A stretch of 64,000 nucleotides of DNA from NCBI RefSeq assembly GCF_900231165.1, contig NZ_LT960614.1:3098550-3162549 (forward strand). The letters run 5' to 3'. The notes under the pieces are model-generated. The model had not been told where the DNA came from, did not search any database, and saw nothing but the letters and a program-made list of their open reading frames with translations. Positions 5,256 through 16,352 of this stretch are shown here, one piece after another (positions within the stretch are counted from its first letter, which is position 1; every line of letters begins with the position of its first letter). This DNA comes from Hartmannibacter diazotrophicus. Lineage in GTDB: Bacteria; Pseudomonadota; Alphaproteobacteria; Rhizobiales; Pleomorphomonadaceae. The position numbers and the translations under genes were made by a program.

Positions 5256-8099
5256 ATGCCATCATCGGAAGGACCGGAAACGCCGGAAAAAACTGGAAAA
5301 GGATCCCCCTATCCGGAACATCAGGAATTTTCCAAGCTATTGGATTGGCACCTTAATTTCGGCACCCGGCCCGAAGGATCGCCAGATGCGCCGGGAAAGC
5401 GGTGGAACAACAAGCGATTCGCCTCTGCCGTTGGGAGCGTCAACGAACGCACTGTACGCAACTGGCGCACAGGCCGAAGCAGACCAAACGATCTTGCCAG
5501 TATCGAGGAGGAACTCTTCGGCAAAAATGCTGCCTATGATCAGTGGCGATTTGACCTGCGCCATGCTTTTGACAACCGCGACACACCCAAGCCCGAATCC
5601 ATCAGTCTTCGAATCCCCCGCGCACCCCAGCATTTCCTTGGTCGCGCAACGGATATCGAGGTCATTCTTCCCGTTGTCCTGTCATCCGGCGCTCAAACGT
5701 CCGTCCTCGTTCAGGGCGGCCCGGGGATCGGCAAGACGGCGCTGACGAAAGCCATCGGGAATCACCCTGAGGTCGTCGCGCGGTTCGGCGAGGAACGGCG
5801 ATGGTTCGTGGAACTGGAAACAACCGCGACCGCAGCCGACATGCAGGATGCGATCACGCGCGCCATCGGCGGCGATCCCTCGCGCGGCTTCCGGGCAACT
5901 CTTGATAGTCTCGGGGTAGAACCGGGCCTCATTGTCCTCGACAATCTCGAAACGCCATGGGAGCCGACCGCAGAACGACGGGCAACGGAATATACCTTGG
6001 CCGAATTGGCTGCCCTTCCGGGTCTGGCCGTCCTGGCCTCTTTCCGGGGCCTAAACAGAATTGCGGGGCCTGACTGGGGGCGTGTCCATCACGTCCAACA
6101 TCTTGCAGCGCCCTTCGACGCCGATCTCTTCCGCCGGATTGCCCAGAACGATTTTACGAACGACCCGGATTTCGACAAATTCGTTGGGGCTCTCGGCGGT
6201 ATCCCGCTGGCCATCGAATTGGTCGCAACCCGCGCCCACGGGCGACAATCGCTGGCGACGCTCTGGCAGCAATGGACGAAAATCGGCGCCGATCTGGCCC
6301 GGGATTCCTCGTTCGGCGACGGGCGCCTCAGCTCCCTGCCGCATTCCATCGAGTTGTCGCTGTCATCCGAGCGCATGACGCCGCCGGCTCGTCGCCTCTT
6401 CGCCTTGCTCGGCAAGCTGCCGGCCGGGATAGCCGACGAGGATCGGGATACGCTGCTCGGTGACGACGGGTTTCCGGCCGAGGAAGCCCTGCTGAACCTT
6501 GCCCTTGCTTTGGAACATGAAGGCCGGATCGATTTGCTGCCGCCAATCCGGGAGCACGCCTTGCGCTACCATCCGCCCGGCCCACCGGATGATATGGCGT
6601 GGCCAAAGCATTATCTTGCACTGACGAAAGAGCGAGGCGAAGTTATCGGCAAACAGAAAGGCGAAGGTGCCATTGCTCGCCTCATGCTGGAGTTCGCCAA
6701 CATCGACGCCGCCATCCGTGCTGTCCTTGGCATCGGACGGCGCGCTGACGCCATGGCGGCTCTCAGTGGCCTATATCGCCTGACCTATATTGCATCACTG
6801 CCTGCCCCGGTCTTGAATGACCTAGCCAAGGCGTGCAACGCAGACGGTGACCTGCTCGGTGAGGCCAACTGCATCTTTGGACTAGGCAATGTCGCTCTTG
6901 CCCGTTCCGACCACAACGGCGCCCAAAAGGCCTTTGAGGACGCACTTCCCCTCTACCGAAAGGTCGGCGACCTCCTTGGCGAGGCAAACTGCATCCATAG
7001 CCTCGGCAACATCGCTCTTCTCCACTCCGATCACGACGGCGCCCAAAAGGCCTACGAGAACGCACTCCCCCTCTACCGAAGGGTCGGCGCCGTCCTTGGC
7101 GAGGCAAACTGCATCAGAGGCCTCGGCGATATTGCTCTAGCCCGCTCCGACCACGACGACGCCAGAAAAGCCTACGAGGGCGCACTCCGCCTCCACCGAA
7201 AGGTCGACGACCTCCTTGGCGAGGCAAACTGCATCCAGAGCCTTGGCGACATCGCTCTTCGCCGCTCCGACCACGACGGCGCCCAAAAGGCCTATGAAGA
7301 CGCCCTCTCCCTCTACCGAAAGGTCGGCGACCTCCTTGGCGAGGCAAACTGCATCAAGAGCCTCGGCGACATCGCTCTTCGCCGCTCCGACCAAGACCGC
7401 GCCCAAAAGGCCTATGGGGACGCACTCCCCCTCTACCGAAAGATCGGCGACCTCCTTGGCGAGGCAAACTGCATCAGGAGCCTCGGCGACATCGATTTAA
7501 CCCGTTCCAACCACGACCGCGCCCAAAAGGCCTATGAGGACGCACTCCCCCTCTGCCGAAAGATCGGCGACCTCCTTGGCGAGGCAAACTGCATCAGGAG
7601 CCTCGGCGATATTGCTCTAGCCCGTTCCAACCACGACCACGCCCAAAAGGCCTATGAAGACGCACTCCCCCTCTACCGAAAGGTCGGCGACCTCCTTGGC
7701 GAGGCAAACTGCATCAAGGGCCTCGGCGACATCGCTCTTCGCCGCTCCGATCACAACGGCGCTCAAAAGGCCTATAAGGACGCACTCCCCCTCTACCGAA
7801 AGTTCGGTGACGTCCTTGGCGAGGCAAACTGCATCAGGGGCCTCGGCGACATCGCTCTTCGCCGCTCCGACCACGACGGCGCTCAAAAGGCCTATGAGAA
7901 CGCACTCCACCTCTACAGAAAGGTTGGCGACGTCCTTGGCGAGGCAAACTGCACAGACGGCCTCGGAAATATAGCCCTCGCTCAAGGTGACAATCGGAAG
8001 GCGCGCGAGTGTTTTGATCTGGCGATGTCACTCTACGGTAAGATCGGCAACAAGGAATGGGAGGAAATCTGCCAAAAGAAGCTGGTCGAGCTGCCATGA
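5256..8099 (+). CDS. STAND (NB-ARC-type) ATPase with HTH-like N-terminus and ten TPR-like repeats
   Basis: 947 residues from the ATG at 5256; in-frame starts at 5196 and 5154 are possible but run into the divergent 60-residue gene. Residues about 50-90 look like a helix-turn-helix (KRFASAVGSVNERTVRNWRT). The NTPase core has a P-loop GGPGIGKT (154-161), Walker B LIVLDN (225-230), an arginine-containing strand VLASFRG and the NB-ARC GLPL-like GGIPLAIEL (314-322), then a winged-helix-like region. Ten 40-residue repeats (531-930, type GDLLGEANCIRSLGDIALARSD) follow. STAND proteins act as signal-triggered switches, with the repeats sensing a ligand or partner. It sits between prmA and ligA with visibly lower G+C than either. 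The ligand and output are unknown; no effector enzyme domain is seen. Confidence 0.85.
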   Translation: MPSSEGPETPEKTGKGSPYPEHQEFSKLLDWHLNFGTRPEGSPDAPGKRWNNKRFASAVGSVNERTVRNWRTGRSRPNDLASIEEELFGKNAAYDQWRFDLRHAFDNRDTPKPESISLRIPRAPQHFLGRATDIEVILPVVLSSGAQTSVLVQGGPGIGKTALTKAIGNHPEVVARFGEERRWFVELETTATAADMQDAITRAIGGDPSRGFRATLDSLGVEPGLIVLDNLETPWEPTAERRATEYTLAELAALPGLAVLASFRGLNRIAGPDWGRVHHVQHLAAPFDADLFRRIAQNDFTNDPDFDKFVGALGGIPLAIELVATRAHGRQSLATLWQQWTKIGADLARDSSFGDGRLSSLPHSIELSLSSERMTPPARRLFALLGKLPAGIADEDRDTLLGDDGFPAEEALLNLALALEHEGRIDLLPPIREHALRYHPPGPPDDMAWPKHYLALTKERGEVIGKQKGEGAIARLMLEFANIDAAIRAVLGIGRRADAMAALSGLYRLTYIASLPAPVLNDLAKACNADGDLLGEANCIFGLGNVALARSDHNGAQKAFEDALPLYRKVGDLLGEANCIHSLGNIALLHSDHDGAQKAYENALPLYRRVGAVLGEANCIRGLGDIALARSDHDDARKAYEGALRLHRKVDDLLGEANCIQSLGDIALRRSDHDGAQKAYEDALSLYRKVGDLLGEANCIKSLGDIALRRSDQDRAQKAYGDALPLYRKIGDLLGEANCIRSLGDIDLTRSNHDRAQKAYEDALPLCRKIGDLLGEANCIRSLGDIALARSNHDHAQKAYEDALPLYRKVGDLLGEANCIKGLGDIALRRSDHNGAQKAYKDALPLYRKFGDVLGEANCIRGLGDIALRRSDHDGAQKAYENALHLYRKVGDVLGEANCTDGLGNIALAQGDNRKARECFDLAMSLYGKIGNKEWEEICQKKLVELP
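6846..8045 (+). repeat. Ten tandem 120-bp coding repeats
   Basis: Ten consecutive units of exactly 120 bases, in frame, each coding one 40-residue TPR-like repeat, followed by a partial unit to 8099. Most units share long identical stretches such as CTTGGCGAGGCAAACTGCAT, including synonymous positions. The first and last units have diverged most and the inner ones least, the pattern expected from recent tandem duplication or gene conversion. Confidence 0.95.
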
Positions 8100-8127
8100 G
8101 TGATGGCAATCAATCGAATGAAGACGC

Positions 8128-10326
<2,199 letters not shown>

Positions 10327-10384
10327 CTATAGCCGAGCAGGAGGAGGAGGAAAGGCCCCGGATGGCTCTGGCCACAGGGAATGC

Positions 10385-11383
10385 TCAGCCGGCGGCGCTG
10401 TCGCCACGCTCAAAAGTGTCACCCCAGTCCGCTCGCCGCGCGGCCTTGAAGGCCTCGCCGTCCCGGCGGCTGACAATGACATTGGCGACAGTCCCGTCCG
10501 GTCGGCAGAGCTTCAGCCCGATCCGTCCCTTGCCGGCATCCGGCGGCGCAAGGATGCGCGAAACGGATACCGGCCTCAAAAGTTCGGGCGAGCGTGCAAC
10601 GGCAAGGAAGATGTATTTCTCGTCCTCGTAGGGAACTTCGGCGCGCTTCACCTGCCGGTGCAGGCGCGAGCGGGCAAGCCGCTGGGCGAAATGGCACCAG
10701 TCCGGCTCCGTGAGCGGACACTCCAGCGAATGCATGCAGGGCGCCACCACATGCGCGCCCGACGCCAGCAACTGACCCCGTGCCTCGACGATGCGTCGCC
10801 AGCCGGCCGGCGTGCCCGGTTCGACGATGACGAGAAGTTCGCGCGAAAGATTGTAGGCTTGCGCGATCAAGGCGGCGCGGGCGGAAGGCGCTACCTCGTC
10901 GAGGACATAGGCCATGGTCACGAGATCGGCCTTCTCCACACCGGAAAGACCGCCGAGGATGTCCGCCTTCAGCCAATGGCTCTGCAAGCCCTTGACCGTC
11001 GCCAGCAGCCGCGCGCCCCATTGGGCGATGTCCGCGCTTCCTTCTGCTAGAACAGCGGACGCCAGCGATGGCCAGACGCCGGCGGCAGCAAGCGTCGCCG
11101 TTCCCGGCCCTGCCCCGATGTCGAGGATGGACGTCGGCTGGAAATCGTCGAGCCGGGCATCCGCCATGGCAAGCGAAGCACTGACGGCTGCATAGGTCGC
11201 CGGCAGGCGGCTTGCGAGATAGGCCCGCGCCGCAAGATCGCTGGAAAGATGATAGCGGCCATCGCGCACTTCGCCGCGATAGCGCTCCGACAGCCGCTCG
11301 GCGGCCGTCGCCAGCGTTTCGAGCGCAATGCCGTCCGCCGAAGTTTCGACTACGGCGCGAAGGGCGGGCGGCAGGTCGGTCAT
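10385..11383 (-). CDS. Rsm22-family methyltransferase-like protein
   Basis: 332 residues. It resembles the mitochondrial/alphaproteobacterial Rsm22 family, linked to small ribosomal subunit assembly. A Rossmann methyltransferase motif I is seen (SILDIGAGPGTATLA), and the family cysteine-rich segment follows the fold (PCMHSLECPLTEPDWCHF); in the eukaryotic members such cysteines bind an iron-sulfur cluster. The C-terminal half holds KRAEVPYEDEKYIFLAVAR, also typical. The gene starts 25 bases after mrcA in the same direction and ends 94 bases before ligA. Whether it methylates rRNA or only aids assembly is not settled for the family. Confidence 0.8.
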   Translation of the reverse strand: MTDLPPALRAVVETSADGIALETLATAAERLSERYRGEVRDGRYHLSSDLAARAYLASRLPATYAAVSASLAMADARLDDFQPTSILDIGAGPGTATLAAAGVWPSLASAVLAEGSADIAQWGARLLATVKGLQSHWLKADILGGLSGVEKADLVTMAYVLDEVAPSARAALIAQAYNLSRELLVIVEPGTPAGWRRIVEARGQLLASGAHVVAPCMHSLECPLTEPDWCHFAQRLARSRLHRQVKRAEVPYEDEKYIFLAVARSPELLRPVSVSRILAPPDAGKGRIGLKLCRPDGTVANVIVSRRDGEAFKAARRADWGDTFERGDSAAG

Positions 11384-11408
11384 GGAGGCGGGAGCGGACC
11401 GGCGGCGA

Positions 11409-13886
11409 TCAGTAGAGCCCGCCGGTTCCCGTAATCGCGGCGCGCTCGGCCTCCGAATTCACGGCGCCGGGAACACCGCTGTAAGCCCCGTCGTAGTCGC
11501 CGATGATGTCCATCTGGTCGGACGGCTCGGTTCCGGGCTTGAAGGCCTCGAGGATCACGCCCGGGCCGCTGCCGCTGGCACGCAGTCCCGTCTTGCGATC
11601 GATCGGGATCAGCGTCAGGCCCTCCGGTACCTTGAACTCCACCGGCGGCTGGCCCGCGAGAGCCTGCTGCATGAAGTCGAGGAACACGGGCGCAGCAAGC
11701 TGACCGCCGGTCGAGCCATGGCCCATCGGACGCGGCTTGTCGTAGCCGATGAAGACGCCGACGGTGAGGTTCGGCGTGAAGCCCATGAACCAGGCGTCCT
11801 TCTCGTCGTTGGTCGTGCCGGTCTTGCCGGCGACGGGACGTCCGAGCTTCTTGACCACGGTTGCCGTGCCGCGCTGGACCACACCCTCCATCATCGAGGT
11901 GATCTGGTAGGCGGTCATCGGGTCGAGCACCTGCTCGCGATCGTCGATGATGGTCGGCTCGTCCTGGCCTTCCCATTCCGGCGCATCGCAGCCCTGGCAG
12001 ACACGCTGGTCGGCGCGATAGATCGTATGGCCGTAGCGGTCCTGCACGCGGTCGATCAGGGTCGGCTCAACGCGGCGGCCGCCGTTGGCGATGATTGCGT
12101 AGGCGTTGGTGAGCCTCAGAACCGTCGTTTCGCCGGCACCGAGCGACATGGAAAGCACCGGCGGCATGTCGTCATAGATGCCGAAGCGGCGGGCATATTC
12201 GGCCACCAGCGGCATGCCCATGTCCTGGGCAAGACGCACCGTCATCACGTTGCGCGACCGTTCGATACCGGTCCGCAGCGTTGCCGGGCCGAGGAATTTG
12301 CCGCCGTAGTTCTTCGGCTTCCAGACGCCGAGCCCGCCGCCCTGGTCGATTTCGAAGGGCGCGTCCATGACCACGCTCGACGGCGTATAGCCATTGTCGA
12401 GGGCGGCCGAATAGACGAAGGGCTTGAAGGAGGAACCTGGCTGGCGCCATGCCTGCGTTGCGCGGTTGAACTCGCTTTCCGAATAGGAGAACCCGCCGAC
12501 CAGCGCCCGGACGCGGCCCGTGAGGGGCTCCATGGCCACGAGCGCGCCGCTGATTTCCGGAATCTGGCGCAGACGGAAGATGCCCGTGCCGTCGGCATTG
12601 GTGTCGACCCGCTCGACGAAGACGACATCTCCGACATTCAGGACGTCGTCAGGCTTCGTGACCTTGCGTCCCCGGCGATCGCCGCTTGTCCACTTGGCCC
12701 AGGTCATCTCGGAGACAGGCAACTCGCCCGTCACCCGGTCATCGACGACCTTACCCGTCGGCGTCTTGCCCGGCTGCAGGCCGACCGTCGCCGCCTTGTC
12801 ATCCATGGACAGGACCACGGCAAGCTGCCACTCGGGTATATCCGAAAGCGCCGGAATGTCGGCGAGCGGAACGCCCCAGTCGCCGGCAACGTCGATGCTC
12901 TTCACCGGTCCACGCCAGCCGCGCGCCATGTCGAACTTTTCCAGCGCATGCTGGAGAGCGTCCCGCGCCATCACCTGCATCTGCGGGTCGAGCGTGGTGC
13001 GCACCGAAAGACCTCCCTCGTAGAGACCCTTCTCCGAGTAGCGCTGGATCAGTTCGCGGCGCACCTCCTCCACGAAATATTCGGAGGCCGTGACCTGCGT
13101 GCTCAGCTCGCGCCGCTTGATCTTGATGGGCGTCGCCTTGGCCGCAGCCGCTTCATCGGGCGTTGCGTAGCCGTTCTGCACCATCTCGTCGATGACCCAG
13201 TTGCGGCGCTCAAGAGCACGGTCGTAGTAGCGATAGGGATTGTAGTTGGTCGGTGCCTTCGGCAGCGCGGCCATGTAGGCGGCCTCGGCCAGCGTCAGAT
13301 CACCCACCGGCTTGTCGAAATAGAACAGCGCCGCCGCAGCCACACCATAGGAACCGAAGCCGAGATAGATCTCGTTGAGGTAGAGCTCCAGGATCTGGTC
13401 CTTGGTGTAGGCCTGCTCCATGCGCAGCGACAGCAGCATTTCCTTGACCTTGCGGTCGACCGTGCGATCGCTCGTCAGGAGGAAGTTCTTGGCGACCTGC
13501 TGAGTGATGGTGGACGCGCCGACCAGACGGCGACCGTTGATCGCGTTCTCCACATTCTTGACCATCGCGCCGGCAAGCGAGATCGGATCGATGCCCGGGT
13601 GGCTGTAGAAATCCTTGTCCTCGGCCGACATGAAGGCGTGCTTGACCAGATCGGGAATGAGCTGGATCGGCAGGAAAAGACGCTTCTCCCGAGCATATTC
13701 GGCCACGAGCTGTCCGTCGGCCGCGTGCACGCGGGTCATGACAGGCGGCTCGTAGTTCTGCAGGCCGGCAATATCGGGAAGGTCGCTCGCCTCGTTCTTG
13801 ATGTAGACGGCGACGACGCCCGCCGCGATCAGCGCCAGGAAGGCCCCGATCGCGAAAGCCCAGCCAAAAAACCGAACAAAGATCAT
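11409..13886 (-). CDS. mrcA: Penicillin-binding protein 1A (bifunctional transglycosylase/transpeptidase)
   Basis: 825 residues. This class A PBP polymerises and cross-links peptidoglycan in the periplasm. An N-terminal membrane anchor (about residues 5-28, FFGWAFAIGAFLALIAAGVV) precedes the GT51 glycosyltransferase domain with its catalytic Glu motif (SAEDKDFYSHPGID) and GASTITQQVAKN. An OB-like insert leads to the transpeptidase domain with the SxxK serine (PGSSFKPFVY), the SRN motif (SRNVMTVRL) and KTGTT. Length is normal for PBP1A. It lies downstream of the amidase on the same strand and is followed closely by the Rsm22-family gene. Confidence 0.97.
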   Translation of the reverse strand: MIFVRFFGWAFAIGAFLALIAAGVVAVYIKNEASDLPDIAGLQNYEPPVMTRVHAADGQLVAEYAREKRLFLPIQLIPDLVKHAFMSAEDKDFYSHPGIDPISLAGAMVKNVENAINGRRLVGASTITQQVAKNFLLTSDRTVDRKVKEMLLSLRMEQAYTKDQILELYLNEIYLGFGSYGVAAAALFYFDKPVGDLTLAEAAYMAALPKAPTNYNPYRYYDRALERRNWVIDEMVQNGYATPDEAAAAKATPIKIKRRELSTQVTASEYFVEEVRRELIQRYSEKGLYEGGLSVRTTLDPQMQVMARDALQHALEKFDMARGWRGPVKSIDVAGDWGVPLADIPALSDIPEWQLAVVLSMDDKAATVGLQPGKTPTGKVVDDRVTGELPVSEMTWAKWTSGDRRGRKVTKPDDVLNVGDVVFVERVDTNADGTGIFRLRQIPEISGALVAMEPLTGRVRALVGGFSYSESEFNRATQAWRQPGSSFKPFVYSAALDNGYTPSSVVMDAPFEIDQGGGLGVWKPKNYGGKFLGPATLRTGIERSRNVMTVRLAQDMGMPLVAEYARRFGIYDDMPPVLSMSLGAGETTVLRLTNAYAIIANGGRRVEPTLIDRVQDRYGHTIYRADQRVCQGCDAPEWEGQDEPTIIDDREQVLDPMTAYQITSMMEGVVQRGTATVVKKLGRPVAGKTGTTNDEKDAWFMGFTPNLTVGVFIGYDKPRPMGHGSTGGQLAAPVFLDFMQQALAGQPPVEFKVPEGLTLIPIDRKTGLRASGSGPGVILEAFKPGTEPSDQMDIIGDYDGAYSGVPGAVNSEAERAAITGTGGLY

Positions 13887-14148
13887 GGTCTGCTTTCTCT
13901 TTACCGGCCAACCTGCCGGATCACATTCATCGTCGACGGCATTCGCATCCGAGATGCGGCGCCGGACTTGCCCGCCTTGCCCCGGCCGGACGCGACCACG
14001 CGCAACCGACCGCCACTCAATCCCTTTTCCACGCGATTTGTGGCAAAGCTTCGATGAGTTGGTGTCTTTTATGTCACATGTCGAGGCCTACTGTCGCCTG
14101 CAACACTACAAATAACGCAAACTCAACAGGTTGGTTGCAACCAGGATC

Positions 14149-15423
14149 TCACTGGGCAGCCGACACAACACGATGGCCGAAGAAGGAGCGGACCGAATCG
14201 ACGATCGAATCGGTCACGCGGTCGCGCCAGTCGTCGGACGTCAGCATCTGGACGTCCTGCGCATTCGAAAGATATCCAAGCTCGACCAGCACCGAGGGAA
14301 AATCAGGCGCCCGCAGCACCTGGAACCCTGCCGAGCGATGCGGATTCTTGATCAGGCGGGTCGATGTCGAAAGCCCCGCCACCAGATCCCGCGCGAAGAA
14401 GAGCGAGAAGTTGCGCGTCTCGCGCCGGGCAAGGTCGATCAGGATCGAGCCGACACCCTTCGGTTCGTCACTGAGATCGACGCCCGCAATCGTGTCGGAG
14501 GCGTTTTCCTTCGCCGCAAGCGCGGCCGCCTGCCGGTCGGACGCCTTATCGGACAGGGTGTAGACGGTCGCGCCGCGAACGTCGTGCTCGCCCGTCGAAT
14601 CCGCATGCACGGAAATGAAGAGATCGGCCTCGTGATCGTGGGCGAATGTCACACGATCGCCGAGACTGATAAAACTGTCGTCGTCGCGCGTCATCAGCAC
14701 GTCGAACTGCCCGCTCGCCTGAAGCTTTGCTTTCAGCGCCTTGGCGAAGGCAAGGACGATGTCCTTCTCGCGCTCCCCGTCGGGCGCGACCGTGCCGGGA
14801 TCGATGCCCCCGTGCCCCGGGTCGATGACGATGAGCGGATGAATGCGGTCGGCATTGACCAGGCCCGACGGAAGCCGGTCGGACTTCGACACGGCAACCT
14901 CGGCCATGGCCTTTCGGGCGGTCGCCGAGCGGGCGAGTTCGGCGACGAATTCCTTGCGGGAAACGCTGACGATGTCGATGACAAGGCGCGCCGGCTGCCC
15001 CTCGACGGCCGGCAGGATGAAGGACTTGTCGATGGAGACCGGCCCTTTGGCGTCGATCACGATCCGCGATTTGCCCCGTCCGATCATCCCGAAACGGAAG
15101 CCCTCGATCAATCCGCGCCCTGCGTCGCCGACGCCGTCGGGCAACTCGAAGGCCGTCTCCGGCAGATCGACGACGATGCGGTAGGGATCGTCCAAGGTGA
15201 AGACCGAAATGTCGATCCCCTGCGAAAGGTCCATGATGAAACGGGTTCGGGCGGCATCGCCGACGATCCGCGCGTCCCTGGCAACGACCGGACGGCTGGC
15301 CGAATCCACCTGCTCGGTGTCCGACGTCGCTCCGAAAGCAGCGGGCACCGACGCGCAAAGGGCCGCCGTCACGAGGCCGGCAGCCATGAGGAAGAATTTG
15401 CGGGTCGACTGACGCCTGGACAT
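14149..15423 (-). CDS. amiC: N-acetylmuramoyl-L-alanine amidase (AMIN + Amidase_3)
   Basis: 424 residues from the ATG at 15421-15423 (a GTG at 15426 is alternative). A signal sequence with an RR-containing start (MSRRQSTRKFFLMAAGLVTAALCA) suggests export, possibly by the Tat route as known for E. coli AmiA and AmiC. An AMIN domain (about residues 55-155, targeting to septal peptidoglycan) is followed by a zinc Amidase_3 domain with VIDPGHGGIDPGT and FISVHADS, which carry metal ligands, and an acidic motif near the end (SVLVELGYLSN). It cleaves the amide between MurNAc and the stem peptide at division. The adjacent mrcA supports a cell-wall role. Confidence 0.93.
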   Translation of the reverse strand: MSRRQSTRKFFLMAAGLVTAALCASVPAAFGATSDTEQVDSASRPVVARDARIVGDAARTRFIMDLSQGIDISVFTLDDPYRIVVDLPETAFELPDGVGDAGRGLIEGFRFGMIGRGKSRIVIDAKGPVSIDKSFILPAVEGQPARLVIDIVSVSRKEFVAELARSATARKAMAEVAVSKSDRLPSGLVNADRIHPLIVIDPGHGGIDPGTVAPDGEREKDIVLAFAKALKAKLQASGQFDVLMTRDDDSFISLGDRVTFAHDHEADLFISVHADSTGEHDVRGATVYTLSDKASDRQAAALAAKENASDTIAGVDLSDEPKGVGSILIDLARRETRNFSLFFARDLVAGLSTSTRLIKNPHRSAGFQVLRAPDFPSVLVELGYLSNAQDVQMLTSDDWRDRVTDSIVDSVRSFFGHRVVSAAQ

Positions 15424-16064
15424 CACGCTTGTTTCTTATGGGCCGCGGTCAGCGCGGCGAACTGGCCTGCATTCCACTCCGCTCACCGGATACCCCTGGG
15501 GCTTCGCTTCAGCATCATGGCCGCGCAACATGACTGATCGATACGCGACGTTGGTTAACCATTTGTTTATCTCGTGTCACCCTCAAGGGCCGGCTTGAGG
15601 GCGAGAGATCCACCAAAAAGCCGGGCCTCGCCCCACTTTCCGGGCACCCCACGGCCTCACCTTTGGCCGGAAAGGTGCCCGAAAAATAGCTCCGGCCATC
15701 TTCGGCGGCACGCTGTCGGCGCTGCCCGCACTATGTCTCAGATGCGTCGCGGGAGAAAGTCCGGATCGAGACGGCCGCGACATCGCGGACGGCGCGACAG
15801 ACCTTGCCAATTGCTGGAAGGCTGCTTAAAAGAGTGCAAGGAGTCCGAATCCTAATTTTTCGGCACTGCGCTCGATCTCGAACCCGCCGTCCGGCGCAAA
15901 ACGACGGATGGAAACGGGCAGGCAAAGAGGCAGCCACGCACGAGCGGATCACATCGAAGGATGCTTGTGCCGGTTGATCCGCCTGGACGACCCGCCGGTT
16001 CGACTGCATCGCTGCCCTAACGTGGCAGAACCACGCCGTTGCCGTTTCAGCTTGAGGGCTCCGC

Positions 16065-16082
16065 CCGGCGCTGTCGCGCCGG
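16065..16082 (+). other. Hairpin in the presumed rne leader
   Basis: Perfect 7-bp inverted repeat CCGGCGC / GCGCCGG with loop TGTC, about 270 bases before the rne start. No T-run follows, so it is not an intrinsic terminator; a leader RNA element is more likely. Confidence 0.4.
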
Positions 16083-16318
16083 AAGGCAAATGAATTTCGC
16101 CATGCGCATACGCTGCATGGCAAGTGAGACCGACGGACAATTGGAACGTGGCGATCAGGGCGGACGTTTTAACGACAGAACATGATGAGGCGACGGGACG
16201 CTTTTTCCTCCCGCTGCCCCGTTTTGTCGACGCCGCTCCTCTTCCTCGTTCCGAACACACTTTCCCAAATACCGAGAACGGCCGCAGGCAATCGCGCCGC
16301 ATCGCCCGATGGCGAGCG

Positions 16319-16343
16319 GGCGCGCTTTTGCGCGCCGTGGAGA
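16319..16343 (+). promoter_or_regulatory. Hairpin directly abutting the rne ribosome binding site
   Basis: Perfect 7-bp stem GGCGCGC (16319-16325), loop TTTT, GCGCGCC (16330-16336), immediately followed by GTGGAGA, the likely Shine-Dalgarno of rne. In E. coli the rne leader carries hairpins used for RNase E autoregulation; an equivalent function here is an inference from position only. Confidence 0.45.
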
Positions 16344-16352
16344 CCATAGTTG

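Larger units (their letters stand above)
15424..16352. other. 929-base gap between amiC and rne; holds the rne leader, no gene seen
   Basis: Divergent region with the promoters of amiC (minus) and rne (plus). Open frames of up to 130 codons on both strands here show Cys/Arg-rich, compositionally random products without ribosome sites, so I do not call them. Visible structure is two perfect 7-bp hairpins on the rne side (16065-16082 and 16319-16336). The length suggests a long, structured rne leader. Confidence 0.5.

Noticed and set aside
5216-5260. GGAAC as the -35 of a general-stress (EcfG-type) promoter
   Set aside because: No CGTT at the required 16-17 base spacing on either strand.
6846-8045. 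Regular direct repeats that could suggest a CRISPR-like or satellite array
   Set aside because: The unit is exactly 120 bases, in frame, without spacers, and encodes a TPR-like repeat inside one long gene.
11328-14057. 909-codon open frame on the plus strand opposite mrcA
   Set aside because: Antisense shadow of a high-G+C gene; arginine/histidine/aspartate-rich product with no family, while PBP1A motifs on the other strand are complete.
15731-16123. 130-codon open frame in the gap before rne
   Set aside because: Cys/Arg-rich random-looking product, no ribosome site; the region fits a leader better.
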